Origin: Plantago ovata
Taxonomy: Eukaryota > Streptophyta > Magnoliopsida > Lamiales > Plantaginaceae
NCBI GenBank assembly: GCA_028274465.1
Contig: CM051457.1
Span: 110,421,982 to 110,485,981 of the forward strand
Reading direction: 5' to 3'
DNA length: 64,000 nucleotides
A program made the position numbers and the translations under genes. Below the pieces are notes generated by a model. That model worked only from the letters and a program-made list of their open reading frames with translations, had not been told where the DNA came from and searched no databases. Below are positions 1 to 11,482 of the stretch, piece after piece (position 1 is the stretch's first letter; the number at the start of each line of letters is the position of its first letter).

Positions 1-182
1 TAATGATACGGTCTTTACTAGAGACGTCTTTCCTGAGAATTTGTGTAAGTTGTTGCAAATACTAAATTAAAAATCAAATTCTTTTTAATTAAGTGATAAA
101 CTAAATAAGTTAAAATGTTGAAAATACCCACCTAGCCTCTTAGCCGTCTTCCCTATCTATTAATGACAGATTGAGATTGCAG

Positions 183-320
183 GTCATGTTGTACAACTGT
201 CGTGAAGAATTTATCAAGACCCACGATTGGTTCATGCATGCTCTGAATGCAACATCAAACACGCCCCACATGAATCGATACCACTACTCCACTATCGTCG
301 ATAATATATTTCAAAATTAA
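183..320 (+). CDS. Probable terminal exon of an unidentified gene (5' part outside window)
   Basis: A polypyrimidine-poor but canonical acceptor (AG at 181-182) is followed by 45 open codons and a TAA at 318-320. The encoded tail starts VMLYNCREEF and ends IVDNIFQN, and its mixed, non-repetitive composition is protein-like. A donor-like TGT/GTAAGT lies near 44/45, and reading the preceding 42 bases in the compatible phase is also open, so an upstream exon may end there with an intron of about 140 bases. I do not recognise the family. It could equally be a chance ORF; the start and most of the gene would lie before the window. Confidence 0.35.
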   Translation, partial: VMLYNCREEFIKTHDWFMHALNATSNTPHMNRYHYSTIVDNIFQN

Positions 321-351
321 TACATATAAATACATATAATTTTGAACAAAT

Positions 352-356
<5 letters not shown>

Positions 357-432
<76 letters not shown>
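357..432. repeat. (TA)n microsatellite
   Basis: An almost pure TA dinucleotide run of about 76 bases downstream of the putative terminal exon. It marks the start of AT-rich non-coding sequence. Confidence 0.95.
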
Positions 433-436
<4 letters not shown>

Positions 437-1310
437 AGCTCTCAAGTAAATGAACCAAACTAGCTAGGATTATAGAATTGTCACTAGAATGACATAGAAA
501 AGGGTATAATCTCACATCAAATAAGTCATAGCCGATGAAATAATTGTAAGTGTGTGTAAAATATACATTTGACTTTCACATCCCTTCAACTAACACACCA
601 CCTTACGTAACTGCAGAGGGATTAGATAAATGACACTTCCATTTTAAATTTTTAAGCTTATTTTTTAATCATTTTGACAATGAATTATTATAATTTTATT
701 ATATTTTTATTACGTAACTTACAATTAATTTGTGATCAATTTTTTTTTTCAAAAACAAATGGCCTCCTTAAAAGTTCAAAATGGAACAGAAGCAGGATGA
801 AACATAAACTATCAATTGATGACACATTATGTATTTTAACAAAGCAAAATCGTAACAATTGCAACTCAAAACGTGACTCCGTCTCGATGATATGACTATG
901 TTTAATTTTTGCATGGTTTTTAATGATGGTTTTGTTTGATAGTGTTATATTAATATAAAATATAAATGTGAGATAGTGGATTAAAGAAGTGTGAAATATA
1001 AGTGGAGATAAAGAAGTATAAAAGTGGGGGTCCAAATTCAAAGTAATATCGATGGAATGTGGGGGCAATTTCTAAAAATGAAAACGTAAACAATTAATTG
1101 GGACTTTCAAAGGAATACGTAAATAATTGATTTTAACAAATGGTAACATTTTATACACCTAAAGATATGTGTCACCATCGTTTGTAATCAGACAGGCTTA
1201 TCAGTGGTCGAAAACATACTTGCTCCAAATGCAACTTGGCAAGTTTCTATACTCTTCAAAAGTTTATTCCTATTTGCTTGCAATCAAGCATTGACTTTAC
1301 CCGGCAAGAC
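433..1310. other. Intergenic AT-rich stretch, no gene seen
   Basis: Both strands are broken by frequent stops and no conserved motif is visible. This is presumably the distal upstream region of the acyltransferase gene that follows. No terminal inverted repeat with a matching target duplication was found by eye. Confidence 0.5.
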
Positions 1311-1319
1311 ATACCTCAC

Positions 1320-1390
1320 ACCTCTATATATATATAACAAAAAAAAGAAAAAAAAACTCACCTCTATCTCTGTATATATGTATATATATA
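1320..1390 (+). promoter_or_regulatory. Candidate core promoter of the BAHD gene
   Basis: Two TATA-like blocks (CTATATATATATAAC near 1322-1336 and TATATATGTATATATATA near 1373-1390) lie 75-140 bases before the chosen ATG at 1463. The intervening leader is CT/A-rich, as in plant 5' UTRs. Which block is used cannot be decided from sequence. Confidence 0.4.
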
Positions 1391-1462
1391 CCTGATACAA
1401 GAAGTGTTCAATATTAATCGTACACAATCTTAATTTCATTCTTTCTAAACATAACCAAAACT

Positions 1463-3356
1463 ATGGATCATAAAGGTCAAGTTATCCAGGTCGGTAAAAA
1501 CAAATATAATTGAAGCCAATTTATGTATTGAGTTTTCTGGAATTTTGAGCTTTTTTTTTTAATAATAATTATATATGCAGGAAGAGCTAGGGGATCAACT
1601 TGATAGTATTGGAGGAGCCTCCAGAATTTATGCAGAGTAAGCATTTTGTTTAGCTATATATTTTATTTGAATAACAAGCATCAATAAGGATTATCGAGTT
1701 GAGTCTAACTTGGCTCTTTAGAGAAATGAGCTCGAACTCAACTCGATTATTCTATCACACGAGCAGATTATTGTGTTATTCCATTATAAAAATTTACACT
1801 CAGACATGCCTAAATGGATAAATCTAACATTGGTGTTACGTTGATCACAAAAACAACGTAACACCCAAAACAACGATGTGTTTTGGGGGTGTGTATTTTT
1901 TATACACTCTTGTAGATTATATTCATGCTACTTAATTTATAATTTTTTTAATGTCATTTCAAAGAAAAATATCAAACCTTAATGCAGGAGAAGCAACAGA
2001 GAAGATGTTTCACCAAGAGTTGAAATTATTTCTATGGAAAATATCAAACCTTCAGCTCCCACTCCAGATCACTTGAGGACTTATGAAGTTTCTGGCATGG
2101 ACCAACACTCTTCTAATATTTACATGCCTTTGGTTTACTTCTACTCCAACAACAACAACAAGAACGACGGAGATGAAGATAATGATGAGTTGATCACGAA
2201 AAGGAGACAGATTTTGAAGCAATCCTTATCAGAAACATTGACAAGTTTCTACCTGTTTGCAGGTAAGGTTCGTGGTGTTCGATTCATTGACTGTAATGAC
2301 GAAGGAGTTTATTATGTCGAGGCAAAAGTCAATCAATGCATCTCCAGTTTTCTCAACAAACCAAATAATAAGGACATGTTGAAGTTACTGCCATTTGATC
2401 CTAGTTCTGTTGAATTGTTGTCAAATACGCATGTTGTTCTGGTTCAAACAACCATCTTCAGTTGCGGTGGCATTGCTATAGGTATGTACACGTCTCACAA
2501 GATTGTTGATGGATATTCGCACACAACGTTCCTAAATGCTTGGGCTGCTACAGCACATGGTTCAACGAAGAATGTTATAGTTCCCAAATTCATTTCGCCT
2601 TCCATTTTCCGTCCTGATCCAACATGCATCTTAGAAGGACTGTTTGAGTTGAATTCTTCTTCAGTACATAAGTTGAAATATGTGGGGGCACGGTTTGTGT
2701 TCTCTGCAACATCACTGGCAACACTGAAACAGAACGCAAAGGCCTCGAGTCGTGTACTTGCTGTGACCGCGCTTATTTGGAAATGTAGCTTTGCTGCCGC
2801 AAAAGAGAAATCTTCTTCATCTTTGAGGATTGCAGTTGACCTAAGAACAAGATGCTCGCCGCCTTTGCCACCACACTCTATAGGGAATATTATTCTGGAT
2901 ACGATTACCCTCTGCGACGTGAATGACTGTAATACTCAAGGACTAGTATTCCTTGCAGAACAGCTAAAAGGCACGATCGATGAAGTTAACTCTGCTTACA
3001 TTGAGAGGATGAAAGGCGAGGAGACGGCGAGCAGATATAAGGAGCATTTAGACAAACTAAAACTGTTGGTTGTTGAGAATGATCCTCATTGTATGTTAGT
3101 GGCCAGCATGTGTAATGGTAATATGTACGAAGCCGATTTCGGGTGGGGAAAGCCTATTTGGGTGAATTTCGGCTACGCTGGTGATGAGACGTGTCCTTTT
3201 GAAAATTTTGCGTGCTTGATGGATACACAATCAGGAGGCGGGATTGAAGCGTGGGTGATCTTACCTGAAGGTGAGATGTCTGTCTTTGAATGCAACGCAG
3301 AGCTGCTTTCATATGCGTCACTTAACCCGAGCCCACTTCAAGCAACCGTGTCTTAG
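1463..3356 (+). CDS. BAHD acyltransferase (vinorine synthase-like clade), three exons
   Basis: Predicted exons 1463-1489, 1581-1636 and 1988-3356, with GT-AG introns and matching phases (0 and 2), give about 483 residues. BAHD enzymes transfer acyl groups from acyl-CoA to alcohols or amines in the cytosol. The catalytic HxxxD is seen as HKIVD (His at about residue 198) and the structural DFGWG motif as DFGWGKP (about residue 411). The ENIKPSAPTPDHL start and the cysteine-rich middle fit the alkaloid/terpenoid ester clade. The exon 3 ATG at 2034 alone would give 440 residues, but the reading frame stays open upstream and includes the family-typical VEIIS just before it, so I favour the spliced start. 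The extra 40 N-terminal residues before VEIIS are unusual for the family and need transcript support. The acceptor substrate cannot be inferred. No internal stop or missing catalytic residue is seen. Confidence 0.85.
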
Positions 3357-3560
3357 TCACCCCCGTGTAGCTAATCTATCGTGACGATTATGCACTAATC
3401 GTGGCAGGATCCTAACTCTCATGCATGATTCTTGAACTACTGCTTGCAATTGATTCTGAGTCCCATGGTTAAATGCGACATCTTGTTGCTACTTATCATA
3501 ATATAAGTTGTTCTAGTACTATATATTTCAACGCTTCTTGTTTTCTTTGATTGTGTGAGT

Positions 3561-3566
3561 AATAAA
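3561..3566 (+). terminator. Candidate polyadenylation signal of BAHD gene
   Basis: AATAAA lies 205 bases past the TAG stop, in AT-rich sequence and after several TTGT-rich stretches. Confidence 0.4.
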
Positions 3567-3567
3567 T

Positions 3568-5636
3568 AAGCAAAACAAGCATAAACATGTTTCAACTTAC
3601 AGAGTCGCATTTATAAGTAATTACAAAGTCCCAATTACACAAGGGATTTCGGTTGTACAAAAAGCTGTAGAAATTGTACTATAGCTGCTTAGATTATTTA
3701 AACATTTGTTAATATATTGTTCTTCATTATTTCTTGAACCAACCATAATATTAGCAAACTTCAAATTCTCACAAACCAGAAAGAGTATTCACACGCCTAA
3801 TAATTCTAAATTCTACTAGTTTGCCATCCGTTGATCATTTGGCATATTAGACAACCACGTCGGATAGTCATCCCAAATTTTACAAAAGGCTGCGATTGCC
3901 ATTGGCGCTCCATTGATCATCATCTGATGTGCTTGTGAGCTTCATTGGTTGGCGAAAACATACATCAGCAAGACAACAACAACATTGCATTCGTCCCTAT
4001 ATACAGAACTAGGTCGAACCTCCTGAAACATGCTAATGAGGCTGATGATATGATGTCCTCCAACATGTACCTGCCCTGCTAGTGAGCTAGTTCTTGCTTG
4101 TTTTCAACAAGTGCATTAAATACATAGAGTCAGTTTGAGACCAAGTAAAAGTTTAGCAATTCCTCTTTTTTAGGCCAGTTTGAGACCAATTTAGTAAAAG
4201 CGCATGTTGTTCATCCAGATTATGATTATTCACCTTGCCACATGAAAGCATAGTAATTCAGTGAAAATAAATAAATATCAACCACAGAACATGGACAACA
4301 AGTGCACATTGACAAAGAAGCACCAAAACAATGTACAACATGCCACTAATTCATATCATACCATCGACATACACATTAGAATTAAAGCCAGCAAATAAAG
4401 AAGGTGACTCAGATCAACAATTACTTTCTTAATCCACAGTTGACTACTTCACACACCTTCCATGGCACCCGCCCTGCTGATAACCGTTATGATTATCGCC
4501 ACGACAAGATACGATAATGTTCTTAGAAAGTGGAAATAAGCCAATCTCTTTTAGCAAAACACATGAAAAATCCAATTATCACAGCCAACCACACAAATTC
4601 ATACAAAATAGGGAACAACACATTAACAACATGCATGTTTGGATTTCTACTATATTTCAACTTGAAAGGCCTCTCGCAGTTTTCTTAACAAGGGCCACGC
4701 GCCATGGCTGCGTATTGATGACTTCACCTATAGTCACACCAAGTTACGAGTGGCTTAATTCCTGAAAAAATATAAGTAAACACGTGAACAACTTCGATAC
4801 TAATGGATAATTAATTAAACAAACAATCACTGATAGTACTCACCTTACCTTAGCCACTGCCTTAATTTGAACACCCTGGCTGCCAAAGAATCACTGCCGG
4901 CAACACAGGGGATTATTATTTCGCCCACTCAGAGCTATCATCCTCGTACAATCAGTTCACATAGTATAGGCAGCACCAAATTCATCGCAACCGGAAAAGA
5001 TAGACAATTAAATATCCATAAGTAAAGTCCATATCGAAAATACAACAAACTTTGAGCAACAACTTCAATAATACCAAGCATTCATGTATCCTCAAATGCA
5101 ATTCTACAACATGTGAGCTAACTGCCAATTCAAATACAAACCCAACCGTTCCAACAACATTCAAGATCAATTTTGCAAATTCCAATTCACAGTAGAAGCA
5201 TAATATTTTTCATCAACTGCCAACAACAATTCAATCCCAACCATTTCAACAGATTGCTCAATAACGGAAATTCAGATTGACAGTAAACCCACATTGACAA
5301 CTTCATTATTACCCACAATTACATCAACAATAAAGCCATATTTTTTTCGTACATAAATCATTTTCATTTCTAGCTCAACATACAGGAACATACATGATGC
5401 GAGACAGTAGAACAAGATGAATTTTCCTTTTTCCAAAATTTATTTTGAAATCATTCAACTAAATTCAAGGTCAGTTGCGAACGAAATAAAAGCTCAGTTA
5501 CTCAAATGCCAATGCCAATCACAGTAAAGCCAATAACTGCCACTGCGTAAATTTAAATCAAAAGGAAAATCGAAGTCCACTTTAAACATCACAATAGAGT
5601 GCCTTGAAGAAGATTTCGAACACCATAAGTAGCATA
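3568..5636. other. Region with possible decayed minus-strand exons, no clear gene
   Basis: No long ORF is present. On the minus strand, 4072-3817 reads open for about 84 codons with one internal TGA, and its last half contains AFCKIWDDYPTW before a TAG at 3819-3817. A second exon-like block near 4935-4850 contains DSLAARVFKLRQWL and ends at a GTAAGG donor. These look like exons of an old minus-strand gene, but frames and splice phases do not join cleanly. The family is unknown. The CACTA element that follows may have inserted into an intron of this locus. Confidence 0.25.
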
Positions 5637-5656
5637 CACTACAAGAAAACAGCCAT

Positions 5657-5935
5657 TTAGCGACGGAATAGTAGCTACGGACGGTATCCGTCGCTAAATT
5701 GCGACGGATCGCTACCATTAGCGACGGACAAGGACGAACTGCGCTCTAAACTCAGCTCGTCATTGGAAAGAGTCAATCCGGCATCAACGTAGCGACGGAT
5801 TAGATCTATCTGTCGCTAATTTAGCGACGGATAAATCTATCCGTCACTAACTGTCTGTTGACCAGAATAAAAAAAATGGATAAAAAAATAAATAAACAAA
5901 TAGCGACGGATGGCCTATTCGTCGCTATATTTCTC
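5657..5935. repeat. Left subterminal repeat array of the CACTA element
   Basis: Repeated TAGCGACGGAT and ATCCGTCGCTA copies in both orientations, the usual binding-site arrangement for an En/Spm TNPA-like protein. The last copy is near 5902-5928. Confidence 0.85.
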
Positions 5936-6265
5936 AGATACAGACGGTTTCGTCTTCCCCAAATCATTTCCCATCTCCTTCTTCTTCTAACCCTAATCTC
6001 CTTCTTCTCCTTCTTCTCCTTCTCCTCCTCCCATCTCAAAAATCTACCACCACCACCACGCGCGTTGGCTCCACCCACGCCACCACCACCACCACCACAT
6101 CACAACCACCACGACTTCTCATTCTCTTCTTCATTCTCCATTTCTCCCCCAATTCAAACCATAAACATCTCCACCACGCCGGAGCCACCACCGTCCACCA
6201 CTGCCACTACCGGAGCCGACACTGCCTCCTCGATCTTCTCCTCCCGATCTCTGTCCAATAGATAA
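5858..6265 (+). CDS. Proline/serine-rich hypothetical ORF inside CACTA left arm
   Basis: A 135-codon ORF whose first part translates subterminal repeat and whose middle is a CT-rich stretch (5950-6050) resembling a plant leader. The later part is low-complexity, with PPPPPP and HHNHH runs followed by S/T-rich sequence. A telo-box-like AACCCTAACCCTAA at 6409-6422 after a GGTTAG, plus the AT-rich sequence beyond it, suggests a promoter/first-exon/intron arrangement. It may be the 5' end of the element's own gene or a captured host fragment. Any genuine product would likely start later than 5858. No domain is recognisable. Confidence 0.25.
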   Translation: MTRIKKMDKKINKQIATDGLFVAIFLRYRRFRLPQIISHLLLLLTLISFFSFFSFSSSHLKNLPPPPRALAPPTPPPPPPHHNHHDFSFSSSFSISPPIQTINISTTPEPPPSTTATTGADTASSIFSSRSLSNR

Positions 6266-7622
6266 ATTCATTCCTCTCATCGTCTCTTCTCAATTTGAAA
6301 TTCATTGTCAATTTCAATTTCTTGTCTTAATTCTTCTCTTTTGCTGAAATTGGTAGATCGCCTGCTTCGCCTCTCCGATTCAATCTGTACCGTACCCAAA
6401 AAAGGTTAGAACCCTAACCCTAATTTTGGGCCTTTTTATTTTTTTCGTAATTATGATTGTTTAAGTTGTAAAATGGTAAATTATATATGTTGTATAGCAA
6501 CAATCAGTTTAAATATTTTTTTAAAAAATTTATTCTGTAATTTTTTAAATTAGTTAGAATTAACTAGAGGCTGTTAATTGATTATGTTAACTGTAATTTA
6601 ATATAATTCTATAATTTAGTATTAATTTTATTATAGTTATACTGTAATTTAGTATGATTATGTTGTTGTTAATTGAATATCATAATATTCTAGCCTAAAT
6701 CCAACCTTCGATTTGAACAGCTCCAAATTAACCCTAATTTTTAACTGTAAATTGGTTAATATTCATGTAATATTCATGTTAAATGGAACTGAATATCATA
6801 ATATTCATGTTAATACCTTATTCATATTAAATTGGTTATTCATGCTTAATATGCATGTTAAATTTGCTTTAAGTTAGTTCTGTTAAATTGCTTAAGTTAG
6901 TTCTGTTTTCATGCTATTATATTCATGCTTAATATTTATGTTAAATTTGCTTAATATTTTGTTAAATTTTGAATTAAGTTTGATTAATTAAAAGATTAAA
7001 ATTCTGCCTACTTAGTTCTGATAATTATAATTATGTTAATTATTTTAATTATGTTATATAAGCTATTAAGTGTGATGATGCTATTATAATCAGTTTTTGT
7101 GTGTTGGTAAGATTTTTCTTGGGCCCTAACTAATAGTATATGCTTACTAGCGACCAGTGAGCGTTACATTGCTTAATTTAATTATTTATATTAAATTATG
7201 TTAATTAGTTAATTTAATTATTTATATTTATTTTGAGTAATTGTTGGTTTATTAAAGTAGATTGAAATAGATGTAATCTATCAATCTATTCTGGAAGTAG
7301 ACTTTTACTATTTTGGTTAATATTTAATCATTTTATAAAGTGTGATGATGATATACATATATTAGTTTGGAAGTGTTGGATTAAGCTTACATTGGGTGAT
7401 AACTAATATTATACGTTTACTGTCGATCAGTAAGCGTTTTATTGGTTTGCACCCATTGGTAAGCCTTACTGACATTTAAGCGAACTGATTGTATTTAACT
7501 GAACACACCATAGGACCAAACTAATAATATGATCATCGCGTGACCCACTAATAAATGGACTTTATTTCCTGGTATCCATAGAGTAAACATTACAAACTTT
7601 CCTTGCTTTTCGAGTCCTCGTC
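6266..7622. other. AT-rich interior of CACTA left arm, no gene
   Basis: Starts with CT-rich leader-like sequence and then becomes very AT-rich with many TTAAAT and TTCATGTTAAT words, like a long intron. No coding signal is seen. It ends at the copia LTR boundary. Confidence 0.5.
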
Positions 7623-9727
7623 TGTGATAGTGTATATGTCCTAGAGACAATCTTTATTAAGGGCATGCAGCCCTTATAAAGGGCATATATGTACTATTAC
7701 ACAGGTTAACGTAATATATTATATGTTTGTTGTTTGACTATTGAGTATCGCTTTCATATTTATATTACACCAGGCATACAGCATGTCATATCTCTATTTC
7801 TGTCTGTATTGATATTAAACATGCCCCCTCGGATAGATGACCGATCACACAGATAGTGGGAGCTATGTGAGTTATCATCTATCCCAAACTCTCCCTAGTC
7901 GAGGTTCATGTCGGATGTAGGGGTCTGAATGAACCAGCTGAGACTAGTATGCGTGGAGGTTATACTTGTTGGAGCAAGTGTGAGCCGATCCCACGGCCAC
8001 GGAACGGATTGTTGGACAATCGAGAAACGTTCCCATAACTACGCATAGTTGTTCGAAGGGTGATTACCGAACAATGGAAGTACCCACCGGAAACTCCCAT
8101 CGATGTATACTCTACACCGAAGTGTCTATGGGAACCGAAAAGTTGTCGAAGTGATGTCAGTCGTCCTTTGGACTTACAGGACTTTATCATCACATTTGTT
8201 GCCCCATATCCTTGGTGGACCCGTCGATGTCAGCTCTGAATAAGCACTTGACCCAAGACACGATCCAGGATTATGGCTACATACAAATGGGGATGATAAG
8301 TGATTCTGTGAAGGATTCATCTCTCATGTGTAGAACAGGAGAGCACTGCTCATAGTCGTTTATAGTTGTGATTGGTAAAACCGCTGGCCAGCGTATCAAT
8401 ATTATTATGATAGTCATAATAGATATTGGATTCACCATGCAACTCACTGAAGACGCCCGTGGATGTATTATTGGGATAGACACTTCATCGATCCTAGATG
8501 CATTCGAGTCAGTCAGATGAAGGGACGTTACCATCGCCGCGTTGAGCGCAACAGACTTCGCAACGAAAGGGTTTGCTTTGAGAAACCTCTCAAACGTCCT
8601 CATGTATTAATATTGCAAATGGAACCGTCTAGGAATTCCATTTTGCCTAGTCTATGACTTGCTTAATACAATGAGGCCCTATGGGTCACACTATGTGGTG
8701 ATTCAGCTTATCCGAATATCCTTGAAGATGGAATCGCAATTAATTTGGAACTAATTGTGATTGATGGATTATAATTGATTTGGAATTAATTATAATATTT
8801 TGTGGCTCAATTAATGATTTGGAATTATTAATTGAATTGGCTGATTAATTGTATTTTATGTAAATACAATTAAAGATTATATTTTAGAAATATAATAGAG
8901 GTTTGATTTGAAAGGATATGTTAATTTTGAATTAATATATGCACATGGGCAAAATCTACTTGGAGTTTGAATTGCCTTAGAACTATAAGTGGGTCCCAAA
9001 ATCGGGACCCACCTATCACCCATGGGACGTGCGCGCGCGCAGATGCAGTAGGGGAAGGAGTTCAACTCCTTCCTCTATTAGAAGTCCAAGGGATAAGTTA
9101 GATTTTCCTGATTGAGTTCTAACTTGATTGGGAATGAATCTAGACTTGAATTGGGTTTCCTAGTGCGATAAGAATTAGATTTTTATTCTTTTATGAAGTC
9201 TAATTGATTATTCATTAGGCTTCTATTGACTACTATATATAGTAGACTATTAGAGAGTTTTTATCATGGTTGATTCAACAGATAGATTTTAGATCATTCT
9301 TTCTACCATTTTTCTTAGAGAAAATAAAAGCTCTCCCCTACCTCCATACCAGCCACGCGCGCGCCACCCCTTACCGGAGAAAAACCGCCGCCCCATCTTC
9401 TTGGTCACACAAAGAATATCCTAGCATTCTTTCCGATAAGCTGTTCATCCGTGGATACCAAGGTTGAGGTTCAAGGAGCTGGAAACTAACTTTTATTCTC
9501 TTGCAGATAATCAAAGTATTGCAGATATCTTCGACTTCGATGAAGGAGAAGATACACCGAACTATTACGAAGACTTGGTACCTGTGTTTGCTTTTGGAGT
9601 ATTGTAAGTCTTCTAATTGACGTGTTTAATATATATGCTATATACATAATCAATTAACCTGCAGTTAAGAAATTTTTTGAAATTCCGCTGCGTACCCTAG
9701 AGGTAACTCTGATCGTATTTTCTTACA
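7623..9727 (+). repeat. 5' LTR of copia-1 (about 2.1 kb)
   Basis: Bounded by TG and CA and placed directly before the primer-binding site. The right boundary is well supported by the PBS. The left boundary rests only on the TG-starting sequence, because no second LTR is present for comparison. Confidence 0.65.
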
Positions 9728-9728
9728 G

Positions 9729-9740
9729 TGGTATCAGAGC
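9729..9740 (+). other. Primer-binding site (tRNA-Met type)
   Basis: TGGTATCAGAGC, the standard plant retrotransposon site complementary to initiator tRNA-Met, one base after the LTR end. Confidence 0.9.
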
Positions 9741-9886
9741 GAGGTTAATTGATTATGAATATACGTATATATGTTATGTGATTTTGTAGTTTATGTGGAT
9801 GCAATTGATTCTATGATTAATTCGATTTTCAAAAGTTTTGTTTTTATATATTTGGAATTTATATTTTTCAAAAAAAAAAAAAAAAA

Positions 9887-9995
<109 letters not shown>

Positions 9996-10040
9996 TATAA
10001 TATATGTGCATGTATATATATATATATATATATACGGGGC

Positions 10041-10059
10041 CGCCTGCGTGACGCAGGCG
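10041..10059. repeat. Perfect GC-rich palindrome in copia-1 leader
   Basis: CGCCTGCGT and ACGCAGGCG flank a single G, embedded in a GC-rich island between AT repeats. It can form a strong RNA hairpin in the genomic transcript. Confidence 0.9.
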
Positions 10060-10559
10060 CCGGCGGCCGTGGGAGTCAGGTCCCCATATTTTAATATAAA
10101 TATATATTTTTCCCGGGTTGGACCCAAAATCGAATTTTGAAAATTTTGAGAATTGAATTTTATATTTGGAATATAAATATGATTTAATTGTAATTATTTG
10201 TAACTAGAGGAGTTAAATTTAATTAGTATAAAGTTAAGGGGCTTATTTGTGATTTATCAATTTGTTGTTTATTACAAATAAGTTCTTCTACTTTTGAATT
10301 TTAGATTTAACACCTCCTAGGTTTCGAAAATTACAATTGAGTCCTTCGGGTTTTCGAAAATTGCTACCTAGTCAATAGAATTTTTGATTTTTCAATCTAG
10401 TCCAAATTTTCAATTTTTCATAGAGATTATAAGTATGGGATTATAATTTTCATAATGAAGTTATGAAGTCATTTGGCATCCACATAGGCTACTACTTGTT
10501 TGTTTGCTCAATATGCTATTGTTTGACAATGCATGTTTAAATACCATGTATTTTACTTT

Positions 10560-10735
10560 TCGTTCGACCGCTATGCATGCGAGGGTAGGCGGCGCCCTCT
10601 TATTTGTCGTACCGCATATGTTATGTATCGGTAGGCGGCGCCCATTATGTGCTTGACCGCGTTTAGAACTAGAATGGATAGGCGTCATCCATTACGTGTA
10701 GACCGCTCATGCATGATGGGTAGGCGGCGCCCTTA
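10560..10735 (+). repeat. Four-copy roughly 60-bp degenerate tandem repeat with TAGGCGGCGCC core
   Basis: Units contain GACCGC(T/G) ... GGTAGGCGGCGCCC, with the GGCGCC palindrome in three units and GGCGTC in one. They lie in the untranslated leader of copia-1, a position often rich in short repeats. Confidence 0.85.
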
Positions 10736-10796
10736 TCTGTTTGTAGATGACTGATAACAACCCTCAAGCTACAAGCCCCAACCAATATAAGTGCAG

Positions 10797-10963
<167 letters not shown>

Positions 10964-11482
10964 TATATCTATATCTATATATATCTATGTGTGTGTGTGT
11001 GTATTTCTGAGATGCTTTCCATGGGGTGCTTTAATTCTGAACTTTCATTGCGTTTCCCTGTATTGGCGACCTCGTCTTGCAGACTCGCAGTGATCGTCAG
11101 ATTAGAGTAAGTCTATGGTTATAACTTACTGCATATTGTATCTAGCGACCTCGATAGGTACAATATGTAGAGCATCGGGTTAAATTAGATTTAACACCCA
11201 AGAGTTGCGTGACGCAATTGGATAGTCCTACCGGTCATATTATGCTATGCGGCCAGCCCCGTTGGAGTATAGCATAGTATGGATTTGGATCTTGGCCACT
11301 ACGGTAACTTGTTGGACATTACCCGTATGTTTGTTTTGGGGGCAAGCATATGTGAAAATAGTGGGAGCTAAACAGCTAAAGGACATTGTTGTTTAGTTAT
11401 GTTGACTGTGTATTTAGAAATAGTATTTCAATAGTTGATTTATTATTTTCGGTCTATACTATTTCTCCTTAGGAAAACCAAA

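Noticed and set aside
1858-1896. Imperfect inverted repeat ACACCCAAAACA / TGTTTTGGGGGTGT in BAHD intron 2
   Set aside because: Arms are mismatched and no target duplication is seen; too weak to call an element.
4517-4765. 82-codon plus-strand ORF
   Set aside because: No motif; the opposite strand has exon-like features and this ORF is most likely incidental.
6405-6425. Telomere-like AACCCTAACCCTAA
   Set aside because: Only two units in a leader-like context; not an interstitial telomere array.
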